Positions 44,910 through 54,123 of a stretch of 64,000 nucleotides of DNA are shown here, piece after piece. Source of the DNA: Frankia umida (GTDB lineage: Bacteria > Actinomycetota > Actinomycetes > Frankiales > Frankiaceae); the NCBI RefSeq assembly GCF_023242945.1, contig NZ_JALKFT010000001.1, forward strand, positions 310,001 to 374,000, given 5' to 3'. A program made the translations under genes and the position numbers. Position 1 is the stretch's first letter; each line of letters begins with the position of its first letter. A model generated the notes under the pieces. That model had not been told where the DNA came from and did not search any database. It saw nothing but the letters and a program-made list of their open reading frames with translations.

Positions 44910-47573
44910 TTGAACCGCGTGGAGGGATCGATTCCACCGGACGGCTCGCCGTCAAACAATCCGTGGGCAGACGATCGGCGCGACCTCGACTTCATCCGCG
45001 TGGACGGCGTCGACGACCCGCCCCCGCCCACCTACCCCACCGTGACCGGCCAGCCCATCGTGGCGAGCCAGCCCATCGTGGCGAGCCAGCCCGCCTACGG
45101 CGTCTGGGCCAGCGGCCGCGACCAGCGCGGCCCGGTCGTCGGCGGCACACCGGCCGACAGTTCCATGTGGGACGGTTCCATCGCCGCCCTGACTGATCAG
45201 GGTTGGTCGGTGGGAGATGTCGCGCCGGCCCGCGCGGATCCGGCCACTCCGACAGCCGCGTGGCCCGCACCAGCCCGCGAACCGGACAGTTCGAACGGCT
45301 GGGCGTCGCCGCTCGGGACACGGACGTTCGATCCCCTCCACGGCCCCACCGTCACCGGCCCCACGATCGGCGAGCCCACCGTCGCCGGATCCACGGTCCC
45401 TGGCCCCACGGTTGGCGGCCCCACAGTCACTGGCCCCACGGTTGGCGGCCCCACGGTTGGCGGCCCCACGGTTGGCGCCCCCCCGGTCGCTGGCCCCACG
45501 GTCACCGGACCCGCAGGTGTGGGGCCCACGGTCGGTGGGCTGACGGTCGCGGGTGGGCTCGGGCGCTCGACCGGGCCCGGCGTGGTGCCACCCGCCTACG
45601 ACGCGCAGTTCGAGGCATACCGTCCGTCCACTGAATATCCCGCCCCGCCGCCCACCGTCGCCGACGACACCTCGTCGTACGGCCATCCCGGGACCCGTCC
45701 GATGCGGGCGCGAACCACGGCCGGTCGGGTGCCGTCCTGGCTTCGGGATCCCGAGCCGTCCACACCGGACCCGCTCGCCGGTCAGGCACCGGCCCACCCG
45801 GCCCACCCACGCCCGGACGGACGGCGCCGGATCGTGCCCCGCGGGATGCTGCCCCGCCCAGGGGCCCCGGTGGCTTCTGGCGACACACCACCACCGCTGC
45901 CGCCAACGCCACCACTGCCGCCGCGGCAGCAGCCGACCCGGTCACTGCCGTTGGACGAGCGCCCGCCGACAGGTCACGGCCCGCCCCCGGCGCTCCAGCC
46001 GCCGCCGGGAACCCAGCCGCACCCCGGCTATCGCGAGCATCCCAGTTATCCGAGCTATCTACCGCCGTCGCTCTCCGGCGCCCAGCCGCTGCCCGCCGCC
46101 GCGCGCGTGGTCCCAGCGGGACAGCCGCATCCCGCTCACCGGCCGCAACCAGGCCAGCAGGTTCGCCCGATCGACCCGCGCCAACCGTCGAACCCCGGCT
46201 ACCAGCCCCAACCTGGTTACCAGGCCGACCCCGGCTACCAGCCTCATCCGGGTCAGCTCGATTCCGGCTACCCGGCGCAGTCCGCCTACCAGGCCGATTG
46301 CTACCAGACCGGTGGCTACCCGGCCGAGCAGCGCCAGGGTCGTCAGGGCTACCCGGCCGACGATTACCAGGACGACCGCTACCAGGACGACGGGTACCAG
46401 GACGACGAGTACCAGGACGACGGGTACCCGGACCGCTCCGCCTACCCGCCCAGTTCCGACTATCAGCCCTATCCGGATGACCGGCCTGGCCGTCCGGAGG
46501 GCACGACCCACCAGTCGCCGGACGACGTCGCGGCGGCGTGGGCGGGCTACCGAACGTGGCCGGGTAACCCGCCGGGGCAGCGCTCGGGGCCGGACCCGCG
46601 CTCGGGGCCAGACCAGCCGGCTTCGACCGGTGCGCACGCAGCCGCCGGCCAGCCACGGCTGACCAGCGCGTTGCTGCCCGCACCTGCGCAGACGGCGTCG
46701 CGCGGCTGGCGCAAGCTCGTCTACCAGGTGTCGGCCGGTGCGGTGAACCCCGGGCCGTCAGCGGACGAGGTTCGCGACAACCGGCTCGTCGCCCGCATCC
46801 GCACCCCGCTACAGGACTGTCACCGGATCGCGGTGCTCTCCCTCAAGGGCGGGGTCGGCAAGACGACGGCGACGGTCGCCCTCGGTTCGACGCTCGCCAG
46901 CCTGCGCGGCGACCGGGTGGTGGCGATCGACGCCAATCCGGACCGGGGCACCCTCAGTTCCAAGGTGCCACGCACGTCCGCGCACACCGTGCGGGAGCTG
47001 CTCGCGGACGCCGGGCGCCTGCACCGCTACGTGGACGTCCGCAAGTACCTCTCCCAGGCCGACTCCCGGCTCGAGGTGCTGGCCTCGGCGAACGATCCGG
47101 AGCTGGCCGAGAGTTTCGGCGAGCCCGAGTACCGGGCCGTGGACGACCTGCTCCAGCGGCACTACTCGATCCTGCTCACCGACTGTGGGACGAGCATCCT
47201 GCACAGCGCCATGCACGGGGTCCTGGACATGGCCGACACCCTGGTCATCGTCAGCAGCGCCACGGCGGACGGCGGGGAGAGCGCCGAGGCAACCCTCGAC
47301 TGGCTCGAGGACAACGGCTACGCCGCCCAGGTCCGCGAGGCCGTGGCCGTGATCTCCATGTTCCCGGCCACGGCCCCACGTGTGGACGTGGACGAACTCA
47401 CCCACCACTTCGAGGGACGCACCCGTCGGGTGGTGCAGGTCCCGCACGACCCGCACCTGGCCGCCGGTGGCCGGATCGCCCTCGCGGACCTGCGTCGGGA
47501 GACCCAGGAGGCGTATCGGGAGATCGCCGGCGCGGTGGCGGAACGCTTCGGGCAGGAGGGCGGCCGGCCCTGA
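44910..47573 (+). CDS. ParA/MinD-type ATPase with long repetitive Pro-rich N-terminus (EspI-like)
   Basis: About 887 residues. The first 620 are disordered and contain several tandem repeats: TVGGP/TVTGP units (15 bp, about 45340-45530), PGYQ-type units (46190-46280) and YQDDGY/YQDDEY units (15 bp, 46365-46430). The C-terminal 255 residues form a deviant Walker P-loop ATPase: IAVLSLKGGVGKTTATVAL near 641, DANPDRGTL near 677, LLTDCGTSILHSAM near 755. The architecture matches mycobacterial EspI and similar MinD-like proteins linked to type VII secretion; no esx gene is in the window. Start is TTG at 44910 (GGAGGGAG before it) or GTG at 44919. Confidence 0.8.
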   Translation: MNRVEGSIPPDGSPSNNPWADDRRDLDFIRVDGVDDPPPPTYPTVTGQPIVASQPIVASQPAYGVWASGRDQRGPVVGGTPADSSMWDGSIAALTDQGWSVGDVAPARADPATPTAAWPAPAREPDSSNGWASPLGTRTFDPLHGPTVTGPTIGEPTVAGSTVPGPTVGGPTVTGPTVGGPTVGGPTVGAPPVAGPTVTGPAGVGPTVGGLTVAGGLGRSTGPGVVPPAYDAQFEAYRPSTEYPAPPPTVADDTSSYGHPGTRPMRARTTAGRVPSWLRDPEPSTPDPLAGQAPAHPAHPRPDGRRRIVPRGMLPRPGAPVASGDTPPPLPPTPPLPPRQQPTRSLPLDERPPTGHGPPPALQPPPGTQPHPGYREHPSYPSYLPPSLSGAQPLPAAARVVPAGQPHPAHRPQPGQQVRPIDPRQPSNPGYQPQPGYQADPGYQPHPGQLDSGYPAQSAYQADCYQTGGYPAEQRQGRQGYPADDYQDDRYQDDGYQDDEYQDDGYPDRSAYPPSSDYQPYPDDRPGRPEGTTHQSPDDVAAAWAGYRTWPGNPPGQRSGPDPRSGPDQPASTGAHAAAGQPRLTSALLPAPAQTASRGWRKLVYQVSAGAVNPGPSADEVRDNRLVARIRTPLQDCHRIAVLSLKGGVGKTTATVALGSTLASLRGDRVVAIDANPDRGTLSSKVPRTSAHTVRELLADAGRLHRYVDVRKYLSQADSRLEVLASANDPELAESFGEPEYRAVDDLLQRHYSILLTDCGTSILHSAMHGVLDMADTLVIVSSATADGGESAEATLDWLEDNGYAAQVREAVAVISMFPATAPRVDVDELTHHFEGRTRRVVQVPHDPHLAAGGRIALADLRRETQEAYREIAGAVAERFGQEGGRP

Positions 47574-47596
47574 CGGGACGCCCCCGTCAGGCGGGC

Positions 47597-48886
47597 TCAG
47601 CGGGCGAGTGCGGCGACCGCCGCGCGGACACCGGGTCTGCGCAGCTGGCGGGCCACCGTCGTACGGCCCTCGATCAGCCGGGTGAACAGGCCGAACGTGC
47701 CCGGGCTCGACAGCAGCGCGTGCATGACCGCCGGCCGACGGGCGAACGCGGCCAGCACCTCGCGACCGGCATCCATCTCCGGGCCGAGAATCCGCTCGAC
47801 CCGGGCGGGATAGGCCGCCAGCGCCGCCACACCGTGCGGCCCGCTGGCCCGGGGCGCCGCCACCGCGGCGGCGGCGGCCTCCCCGGCGAGCCGGCCCGAA
47901 CGAAGCGCGAACGAGATCCCCTCCCGCGTCCACGGATCGAGCAGACCGGCCGCGTCGCCGCTGACCAGCACCCGGCCGCGGCGCAGCGGTGAGCCGGCCG
48001 CCCGAACCCGGGTGAGATGCCCCGAGTCATGCTCCCGGGGCAGATCGGTGAGCCCGTACCGGTCGACGAGACTCCGGTAGTAGCCCCGCAGCGCCGCGCC
48101 CTGCTCCCGGTCGCCGATCACGCCGACGGTCAGCACCCGTCCCTTGGGAAACACCCAGCCGTACGATCCGGGAACCGGACCCCAGTCGATCAGCATCCGA
48201 CCGGTCCAGCGGTCGGCCATCGCGGCGTCGACGACGAACTCGCCTTCCAGTCCCACGTCCACCTGGTCGCAGCGCACCCCGACATGGGTACCGCACCGAC
48301 CGGACGTGCCATCCGCCCCGATCACGACCCGAGCGCGCACATCGGCGCCCTGCCGCAACCGCACCGTGACCCACCCGGCGTCCTCGCCGTCCTCGGCCGC
48401 TTCGGTGAGGCCCATGACCTGCACCCCGGTCCGGACGGTCGCACCGGCCGTCTGGGCGGCCGCGAGCAGGGCGGCGTCCAGCTCCGCGCGCATCACCATC
48501 GACAGCCACGGCTGGCCGTGGCGTCGCCCACGACTGACCTCGTACCGGCCGTCCAGGGTCAGGGTCAGGGAGCTGGCCGTCGCGCGGACCAGGCCCGTGA
48601 GGTCAAGCCCGACATGATCGGCGGACAGTCCGACCAGCCCACCACCGCAGGTCTTGTACCTGGGCACCGCGGCGCGTTCGAGCACGCAGACCCGCGCGCC
48701 GGCCGCCGCGGCTGCCCGGGCCGCACTGCCCCCCGCGGGCCCGGCCCCGACCACGACGACATCGAACACGTCGTTTCCACCAGCGGCATCCGGCCCACGG
48801 TCCGCGGCCGGCATGGGGTCCACGGCCGGCATGGGGTCCACGGCCGGCATGGGGTCAGCGTCCGGCATGGGGTCAGCGTCCGGCAT
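47597..48886 (-). CDS. Geranylgeranyl reductase-family FAD oxidoreductase
   Basis: Flavoprotein of 429 residues. FAD motif VVVVGAGPAGGSAARAAAAAG near residue 43, then PRYKTCGGGLVG, a family signature, VIGADGTSGRCG near 188, and RVLVSGDAAGLLDPWTREGI near 308, the second FAD site. Related enzymes reduce isoprenoid double bonds (menaquinone side chain, archaeal-type lipids). The first 28 residues are a six-residue repeat (PMPDAD/PMPAVD) encoded by an 18-bp array at about 48807-48886. It begins three bases after the stop of the DUF5926 gene, so the pair is an operon. Confidence 0.85.
   Translation of the reverse strand: MPDADPMPDADPMPAVDPMPAVDPMPAADRGPDAAGGNDVFDVVVVGAGPAGGSAARAAAAAGARVCVLERAAVPRYKTCGGGLVGLSADHVGLDLTGLVRATASSLTLTLDGRYEVSRGRRHGQPWLSMVMRAELDAALLAAAQTAGATVRTGVQVMGLTEAAEDGEDAGWVTVRLRQGADVRARVVIGADGTSGRCGTHVGVRCDQVDVGLEGEFVVDAAMADRWTGRMLIDWGPVPGSYGWVFPKGRVLTVGVIGDREQGAALRGYYRSLVDRYGLTDLPREHDSGHLTRVRAAGSPLRRGRVLVSGDAAGLLDPWTREGISFALRSGRLAGEAAAAAVAAPRASGPHGVAALAAYPARVERILGPEMDAGREVLAAFARRPAVMHALLSSPGTFGLFTRLIEGRTTVARQLRRPGVRAAVAALAR
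48807..48886. repeat. 18-bp minisatellite encoding the N-terminus of the FAD enzyme
   Basis: About four and a half copies of an 18-bp unit containing CCGGCATGGGGTC in two variants (CACGG and AGCGT spacers). Each unit supplies an in-frame ATG on the minus strand, so copy-number changes would alter length without frameshift and offer several start codons. Confidence 0.85.
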
Positions 48887-48889
48887 GGA

Positions 48890-50170
48890 TCAGCGCAGGG
48901 TGAGGCTGCGGCCGACAAGGCCGGCACGAATCCGCCGCTGGGCAGCGTCGAGCGGGACCCGCTCGGCCAGTGCGGCCCGGTAGGCGGTGAGCAGCTCGAC
49001 CGCCGGCTGTTCGCAGGCCGACGCCTCGGTACCCGCGGCCAGATCCCAGACCGGGACGACCAGGCCATTCGCCCGGAAGAAGCCGACGAAGCGCGATCCC
49101 GGGCCGACGGTCAACTGATCGGCGGCGGCCAGCCGGGCGAGGGCGTCCAGCAACGCCTCCTCCGAAGCGGCCACCGGCACGGCGTCGGCATCGGTGTCGG
49201 TGCCGGCATCGGTGTCGCTGTCGGACGGCGAGCCGGCGTCGGTGCCGCCGGGTGCGGCCAGCGGCAGTGACCAGCGCAGATGCCAGCGGTCGCCGGGATG
49301 GCACCAGTACGCGGCCGCGACACCACCCAGTCGGACGGTGGGCACGACCGTGGCGTTCGCCCGCTCGAGCAGCGCGGCCGCCTCCTGGTTGAGGGCGTCC
49401 CCCTCGGCGCCGTCCGTGGACGGCAGCCACCAGCCGAACCCGTCCCAGACGGTGATCTCCAGCGGCGCCGGGTCCAGCACGTCGACCAGTCCGGGCAGCG
49501 CCGCCAGGCCGCCGGCCTGTTGGTTGACGAGCAACGGCGACGAGGCGGCCGGGGTGTCGATCACGCTGCCCGGCGTGGCGTCCAGGGCGGCCAGCAGCGC
49601 GCCGGCGATGTCGCGGGACGCGTCCAGGCCGGGCACCGCGGTCTGGATCGCGATGAGGATCTCGCCGTCATCGCGGACCAGCGCCGGTGCCGCCTGCGGC
49701 AGCATCGTGCCGAGGATGATGCGCCGCCCGGCATGCTCGGGATGAGCCTCCAGATGGGCCGCCGACAGCTGCAACGGCGCGGTCGCGCTTGGCACCAGTT
49801 CCCGCAGGGCGACCAGGTCCGGCTCGTCGCGGCGACCGACGAACGGCCGCAGGACGGGGGCGGGCCGACTGCGCCCACCATGGCAGGCCTTGTAGCGGCG
49901 CCCCGACCCGCACGGGCAGGGTTCGCGCGGCCCGACCACCGCGATCTCCCCGTCGGTGGACGGCTGCGCGCCCGACCGGTCTCGATCAACCGTACCGGCG
50001 CCGGCGGACGAGCCGGACCGGGAGCCGGTGGCGGTGGGCCGGGTGGAGCGGGCGCCCGGGCGCTGGGAGGCGGTTCGACGTGCGATCGCTGGCTCCTGGA
50101 GGATTCGGGGCAACCTGGCACCGGGGGACTCCGGCCCCGGTAAGGCTAGGCCATCGTCACCGCCGGACAC
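48890..50170 (-). CDS. DUF5926 family protein with SEC-C zinc motif
   Basis: A 426-residue cytoplasmic protein. After a disordered 80-residue N-terminus comes the SEC-C motif PCPCGSGRRYKACHGG near residue 86, the zinc-binding C-terminal motif of SecA, found in many unrelated proteins. The rest (LVALRELVPSATAPLQL, PLEITVWDGFGWWLP, PTVRLGGVAAAYWCHPGDRWHLRWSLP) matches the actinobacterial DUF5926 family. An Asp/Thr-rich repeat interrupts near residue 320. Function unknown. GTG start at 50170; a later start is possible. Confidence 0.85.
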   Translation of the reverse strand: MSGGDDGLALPGPESPGARLPRILQEPAIARRTASQRPGARSTRPTATGSRSGSSAGAGTVDRDRSGAQPSTDGEIAVVGPREPCPCGSGRRYKACHGGRSRPAPVLRPFVGRRDEPDLVALRELVPSATAPLQLSAAHLEAHPEHAGRRIILGTMLPQAAPALVRDDGEILIAIQTAVPGLDASRDIAGALLAALDATPGSVIDTPAASSPLLVNQQAGGLAALPGLVDVLDPAPLEITVWDGFGWWLPSTDGAEGDALNQEAAALLERANATVVPTVRLGGVAAAYWCHPGDRWHLRWSLPLAAPGGTDAGSPSDSDTDAGTDTDADAVPVAASEEALLDALARLAAADQLTVGPGSRFVGFFRANGLVVPVWDLAAGTEASACEQPAVELLTAYRAALAERVPLDAAQRRIRAGLVGRSLTLR

Positions 50171-50421
50171 GCGACGGCAGCGAGGGTGATTCCCGCCGGT
50201 GCCACACCGTTACCCCTTCAATCGGGCGGCAGCCCCCAGAAAATGTCCGGGAAAACCCTCGACCGGGACGCACGTTATCCCACGCCGATGTCACCTCGAC
50301 CCGGCGATCCACAGGTCGACCGGGCACGATGATGGTGAGCTGGACGGGCCGCACCGGCGCCCTGGTGGTAGTTGGACGTTAGTTGTGTTGGACTGTCGTC
50401 GAGTAGGACATTGGGGGGCTG

Positions 50422-51384
50422 GTGCCAAAGGTCCTGGTCGCCGGTGGGGGAATTGCGGGAATCGCCTGCGCCTGCGTGCTGCAGGCGGGTGGGATCTCGG
50501 TGCGGGTCCGTGACCGCGGCCGCGTGATCGGTGGCCGGATGGCCTCACGCTGGATCGACGGTCGCATCGTCGATACGGGCGCGTCGTATTTCACGGTGAC
50601 CTCGCCGCAGTTCGCCGAGGTCGTCGCGGACTGGACCACCCGTGGGGTGGCCCGGGCCTGGACCAGACGGATGTCGGTGCTGCGCGGCTCGGACCAGGCT
50701 CTGGTGGTCGGCGAGCCGGGCCCGATGCGCTACACCGCGCCGGGCGGCCTGCGGTCCCTGGTCGCCGACCTCGCCTCCCGCAGCGGCGTCCGGGTCACCC
50801 AGGCGGCGCCGATCGCCCGGATCACCCCCGGCCCGTGCGTCGATGGTGAACGGGTCGACGCCGCGGTGCTGGCCATGCCCGACCCGCAGGCCGCCCGACA
50901 CCTGGACGCGTCCCTCACCGCCGAGCGGGCGATGGTCGTCGACCGGCCGTGGCTACCCGCGCTGACGCTGCTCGCCGGCTGGTCGCACCGCTGCTGGACG
51001 CCGCTCGACGGTGCCTTCGTCCACGAGGACGACACCCTGACATGGATCGCCGACGATGGCCGCCGCCGGGGCGACCAGGCGGCGGTCCTGGTCGCCCATT
51101 CCACCGCCGGCTATGCCGCCCCTCGGCTGGTCGAGCCCGCGGCCGCCGGGCCCGGGCTGCTCGCGGCGGTGCGCCGGCTGCTGGCCGTCGACGAGGCGCC
51201 GCAGTGGCTGCAGGTGCAGCGCTGGTCGTTCGCCCGACCCGCGCAGGTCCACGATCATCCTTTCTTCCTGTCTGACAATGCGATCGGCCTGGCCGGTGAC
51301 GGCTGGGGCACACAATCGAAGATCGAGAATGCCTGGCTCTCCGGCACCGCGCTGGGCCATGCGATCATCGAGCGGCTCTCCTGA
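50422..51384 (+). CDS. Renalase-like NAD(P)/FAD-dependent amine oxidoreductase
   Basis: A 320-residue flavoprotein. VLVAGGGIAGIACACVL at residue 4 is the FAD-binding motif; RVIGGRMASRWIDGRIVDTGASYFTV (shown in part: GGRMASR, DTGASYFTV) near 36-60 is the renalase/amine oxidase pattern. LAGDGWGTQSKIENAWLSG near 288 is the C-terminal flavin contact. The start GTG at 50422 is close to a G-rich run. It precedes the kinase gene by 45 bases in the same direction. Confidence 0.85.
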   Translation: MPKVLVAGGGIAGIACACVLQAGGISVRVRDRGRVIGGRMASRWIDGRIVDTGASYFTVTSPQFAEVVADWTTRGVARAWTRRMSVLRGSDQALVVGEPGPMRYTAPGGLRSLVADLASRSGVRVTQAAPIARITPGPCVDGERVDAAVLAMPDPQAARHLDASLTAERAMVVDRPWLPALTLLAGWSHRCWTPLDGAFVHEDDTLTWIADDGRRRGDQAAVLVAHSTAGYAAPRLVEPAAAGPGLLAAVRRLLAVDEAPQWLQVQRWSFARPAQVHDHPFFLSDNAIGLAGDGWGTQSKIENAWLSGTALGHAIIERLS

Positions 51385-51429
51385 GCGACACGCCGACCGG
51401 CGCCGGCGCATGTGACCAAGAACTGACAA

Positions 51430-52161
51430 ATGTCGGCCGAGCTGGTTCGATTGATGCTGTCACGGGGGGGTACACCTGCCGACATGGAGATCAAACTCAG
51501 TCTGTCGTTGCCACGCGATGAGATCTCCATTCCGGTGGTTCGAAGAATCTGCACGCAATCCCTGAAGGTTCTCGGTGTCATCCGTGAATGCATCGACGAC
51601 GTTGAGCTTGCGTTGACAGAAGCTTGTGCCAATGTGCTGATTCACGCCCAGATCGAGGACGAGTACGAGGTTTCGGTCGGCGTGGACAACGAGGTTGCCG
51701 TCATCGAGGTCAGCGATCGCGGCGGCGGTTTCGACCTGACCGTCGATCCCGACCTGATCGCCAGCGCGGTCGCGGCGGAGGCCGCCCCCGACAGCGCCCC
51801 CAGCAGCACTCCGGACGGTCTCAGTGACATCGCCACCGATGGCGTTCCCGAGCAGGGCCGGGGAATCTTCCTCATGAGGGCGCTGATGGATCAGGTGCAG
51901 TTCCACCGGGTGGACGGTCCGCACCGGGGCACCCGCGTCCATCTGGAGAAGGTTCTGGCCTGGGAGGAGAGCGCACCCGGCGCACGCCTGAGCCGACCAC
52001 GCACTCCCTCCGGACCATGGGGAACCCCCACCCCGGGCCTCACTCCCACCCCAGGCCTCACCCCCAGCACCGCGCCACCCTCACCCGCGCAGGCATCCTC
52101 GGCATCCGCAGAAATCCCCGGCCGCTCGGTCGCGTCAGAGACCATCGACAAGCCCCACTGA
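51430..52161 (+). CDS. RsbW-like anti-sigma factor / ATP-binding kinase
   Basis: HATPase_c_2 protein of the partner-switching type, 243 residues. The N-box is DDVELALTEACANVLIHAQ near residue 57; G1 is VIEVSDRGGGFDLTVDPD near 92; the G2 loop is EQGRGIFLMRALMDQVQFH near 140. Such kinases bind sigma-B-like factors and phosphorylate anti-anti-sigma proteins; no sigma or STAS gene is adjacent. The last 70 residues are a Pro/Thr-rich tail with a TPTPGL repeat. ATG at 51430 is used; ATG at 51484 (MEIKLSLSLP) is equally plausible, as neither has a strong ribosome-binding site. Confidence 0.85.
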   Translation: MSAELVRLMLSRGGTPADMEIKLSLSLPRDEISIPVVRRICTQSLKVLGVIRECIDDVELALTEACANVLIHAQIEDEYEVSVGVDNEVAVIEVSDRGGGFDLTVDPDLIASAVAAEAAPDSAPSSTPDGLSDIATDGVPEQGRGIFLMRALMDQVQFHRVDGPHRGTRVHLEKVLAWEESAPGARLSRPRTPSGPWGTPTPGLTPTPGLTPSTAPPSPAQASSASAEIPGRSVASETIDKPH

Positions 52162-53367
52162 CGGCCCGCCGCCCGTGCCGCCGGCGTCGTCGGCGGCCAC
52201 CGACCGACGCAGGGCGGCGTGCAGCCCGGCGGGCGTGAGCATTCCGATCGGCTGCTCACGTGGATCACCCTCGTCCGCTGCGGCACCGGATGACACGGCG
52301 CCACCGGGCACGCCGCCACCAGGAGTGCCGCCGCCGGACGGGCTCGCCCCGGCGGTCGCGGCATAGACGTCGAGGGTGTCCCGGTCCTGAGCCAGGAGCG
52401 CGGCGAGCGCCTGGCGCAACGGTGCGCCCACCCGAACCCTGGCCGGGCCGGTCCCCACCGCGCCCCGGCCATCCGTCCCACCAGCGCCGTTCGTCCCACC
52501 AGCGCCGTTCGTCCCGGCGGCAGAGTGCGGGCGGGGTGGTTCCAGATCGGCGGGGAGCAGGGGGGTGACGGCCAGCCGGCGCAGCGCCCGGTCGGCGCCG
52601 ACGAAGTCGGCCACGAAATCGGTCGCCGGACGGCCGAGGATGCGCGCGGGCGGGTCGATCTGTTCCAGTGTGCCGCCCTGACTGAACACCGCGACCCGGT
52701 CACCAAGCCGGATCGCCTCGTCCAGATCGTGCGTGACGAACACGACCGTCTTGCGGATCTCCTGTTGCAGGCGCAGGAACTCGGCCTGCAACCGTGCCCG
52801 GGCGATCGGGTCGATCGCCGAGAACGGCTCGTCCATCAGCAACACCGGCGGGTCGGCCGCCAGGGCCCGGGCCACCCCGACCCGCTGCTGCTGACCGCCG
52901 GACAGCTCATGGGGATAACGCCGTCCGATGGTGGCCGGGTCCAGCCCGACCAGCTCCAACAGTTCGTCCACCCGCGCCCGGATGCGCGTCGACGGCCAGC
53001 CGAGCAGCCGCGGCACGGTGGCGACGTTGCCCCGGACGGTCAGGTGCCCGAACAGCCCGACCTGTTGGATGACGTAGCCGATCCGCCGACGCAGCCGCAC
53101 CGGGTTGGTCCGGGCGACGTCCTCGCCGGCCACCAGGATCCGCCCGCTGGTGGGCTCGACCAGTCGATTGATCATCTTCATGGTGGTCGTCTTGCCACAG
53201 CCGGACGGACCCACCATGCACAGCAGCTCTCCCGCCGGCACGTCGAAGCTCAGATCGCGCACGGCCACTGTGCCATCCGGATAGCGCCGACCGACCCCGA
53301 CCAGCGAGATCATGGGATCCGCGCCGGCTTCGGGCTTCGCGGCGGTGGGTTGACCGGTTGTCGGCAT
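52135..53367 (-). CDS. Osmoprotectant (glycine betaine/choline) ABC transporter ATPase, OpuCA-like
   Basis: ATP-binding subunit of 410 residues. Walker A VGPSGCGKTTTMKMINRLVEP near residue 50 (the KMINRL extension is typical of the OpuA/OpuC family); Q-loop VIQQVGLFGHLTV near 95; signature LSGGQQQRVGVARAL near 148; Walker B VLLMDEPFSAIDP near 168; H-loop VFVTHDLDEAIRLGD. The C-terminal 110 residues include a single degraded CBS-like unit (APLRQALAALLAQDRDTLDVY, IGMLTPAGLHAAL) broken by Gly-rich runs. ATG at 53367 follows GGGAGGA. Its end overlaps the kinase gene by 27 bases. Confidence 0.92.
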   Translation of the reverse strand: MPTTGQPTAAKPEAGADPMISLVGVGRRYPDGTVAVRDLSFDVPAGELLCMVGPSGCGKTTTMKMINRLVEPTSGRILVAGEDVARTNPVRLRRRIGYVIQQVGLFGHLTVRGNVATVPRLLGWPSTRIRARVDELLELVGLDPATIGRRYPHELSGGQQQRVGVARALAADPPVLLMDEPFSAIDPIARARLQAEFLRLQQEIRKTVVFVTHDLDEAIRLGDRVAVFSQGGTLEQIDPPARILGRPATDFVADFVGADRALRRLAVTPLLPADLEPPRPHSAAGTNGAGGTNGAGGTDGRGAVGTGPARVRVGAPLRQALAALLAQDRDTLDVYAATAGASPSGGGTPGGGVPGGAVSSGAAADEGDPREQPIGMLTPAGLHAALRRSVAADDAGGTGGGPSVGLVDGL

Positions 53368-53397
53368 CGTGTCCTCCCGACCGGTTACGGTGCATCG

Positions 53398-54123
53398 ATG
53401 GCCATCGCCACGTCCGGGACCTGCCTCGAGCAGAACGCGTGGATCTGCGGAGACTACGTCCGTACGCGTTCCGACGAGCTGTGGACGGCCACCCGCGAAC
53501 ACATCTCGCTGACGGTGACCGCGGTTCCGATCGGCCTGGTGATCGCCGCTGTGCTGGTCCTGTTCGCCCGGCGCTACCGGGTGAGCGTGCCCTGGATCGG
53601 CGGGCTCACGAACGTGCTGTACACGGTGCCGTCGCTGGCGTTCTTCGCACTGCTGCTGCCGGTCACCGGCCTGTCGGTGACGACGGTGCGCATCGGGCTG
53701 GTGGTCTACACGCTGGTCATCCTGTTCCGGGGCCTGCTGGCCGGGCTCGACGCCGTCCCGGACGACGTGCGGGAGGCCGCCCGCGGGATGGGTTACGGCC
53801 CCACCCGGCTGCTGCTGACCGTCGAACTCCCCCTCGCGCTGCCCGCGATCATGGCCGCGATCCGGGTCGCCACCGTCTCGACCATCGCCCTGGTCACCGT
53901 GGGGGCGGTGATCGGCCACGGCGGTCTCGGCAACCTGATCTACGACGGTCTGAACAGCTCGTTCAAGTCCGAGGTGCTGACCGCCTCGGTGCTGTGCGTG
54001 GCCCTCGCCGTCGTCGCCGACCTGCTGCTGGTGGCCCTGCAGTGGCTGCTCACCCCCTGGCGGCACCGCCGGCGGTCCCGCCGCCGACCGGGCGGCGGCC
54101 AACCTGAAGCGACGACCGCATGA
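53398..54123 (+). CDS. Osmoprotectant ABC transporter permease 1 (OpuCB-like)
   Basis: Membrane subunit, 241 residues, about five helices; the first is TVTAVPIGLVIAAVLVLFA. The ATPase-contact EAA loop reads VREAARGMGYGPTRLLLTVELPLALP near residue 123. GHGGLGNLIYDGLN closes the conserved part. ATG at 53398 lies only 30 bases from the divergent ATPase start. The 3' end overlaps the second permease (ATGA), so they are translationally coupled. Confidence 0.93.
   Translation: MAIATSGTCLEQNAWICGDYVRTRSDELWTATREHISLTVTAVPIGLVIAAVLVLFARRYRVSVPWIGGLTNVLYTVPSLAFFALLLPVTGLSVTTVRIGLVVYTLVILFRGLLAGLDAVPDDVREAARGMGYGPTRLLLTVELPLALPAIMAAIRVATVSTIALVTVGAVIGHGGLGNLIYDGLNSSFKSEVLTASVLCVALAVVADLLLVALQWLLTPWRHRRRSRRRPGGGQPEATTA

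Noticed and set aside
52525..53397. N-terminal extension of permease 1
   Set aside because: The open frame upstream is antisense of the ATPase gene; the family length fits the ATG at 53398.
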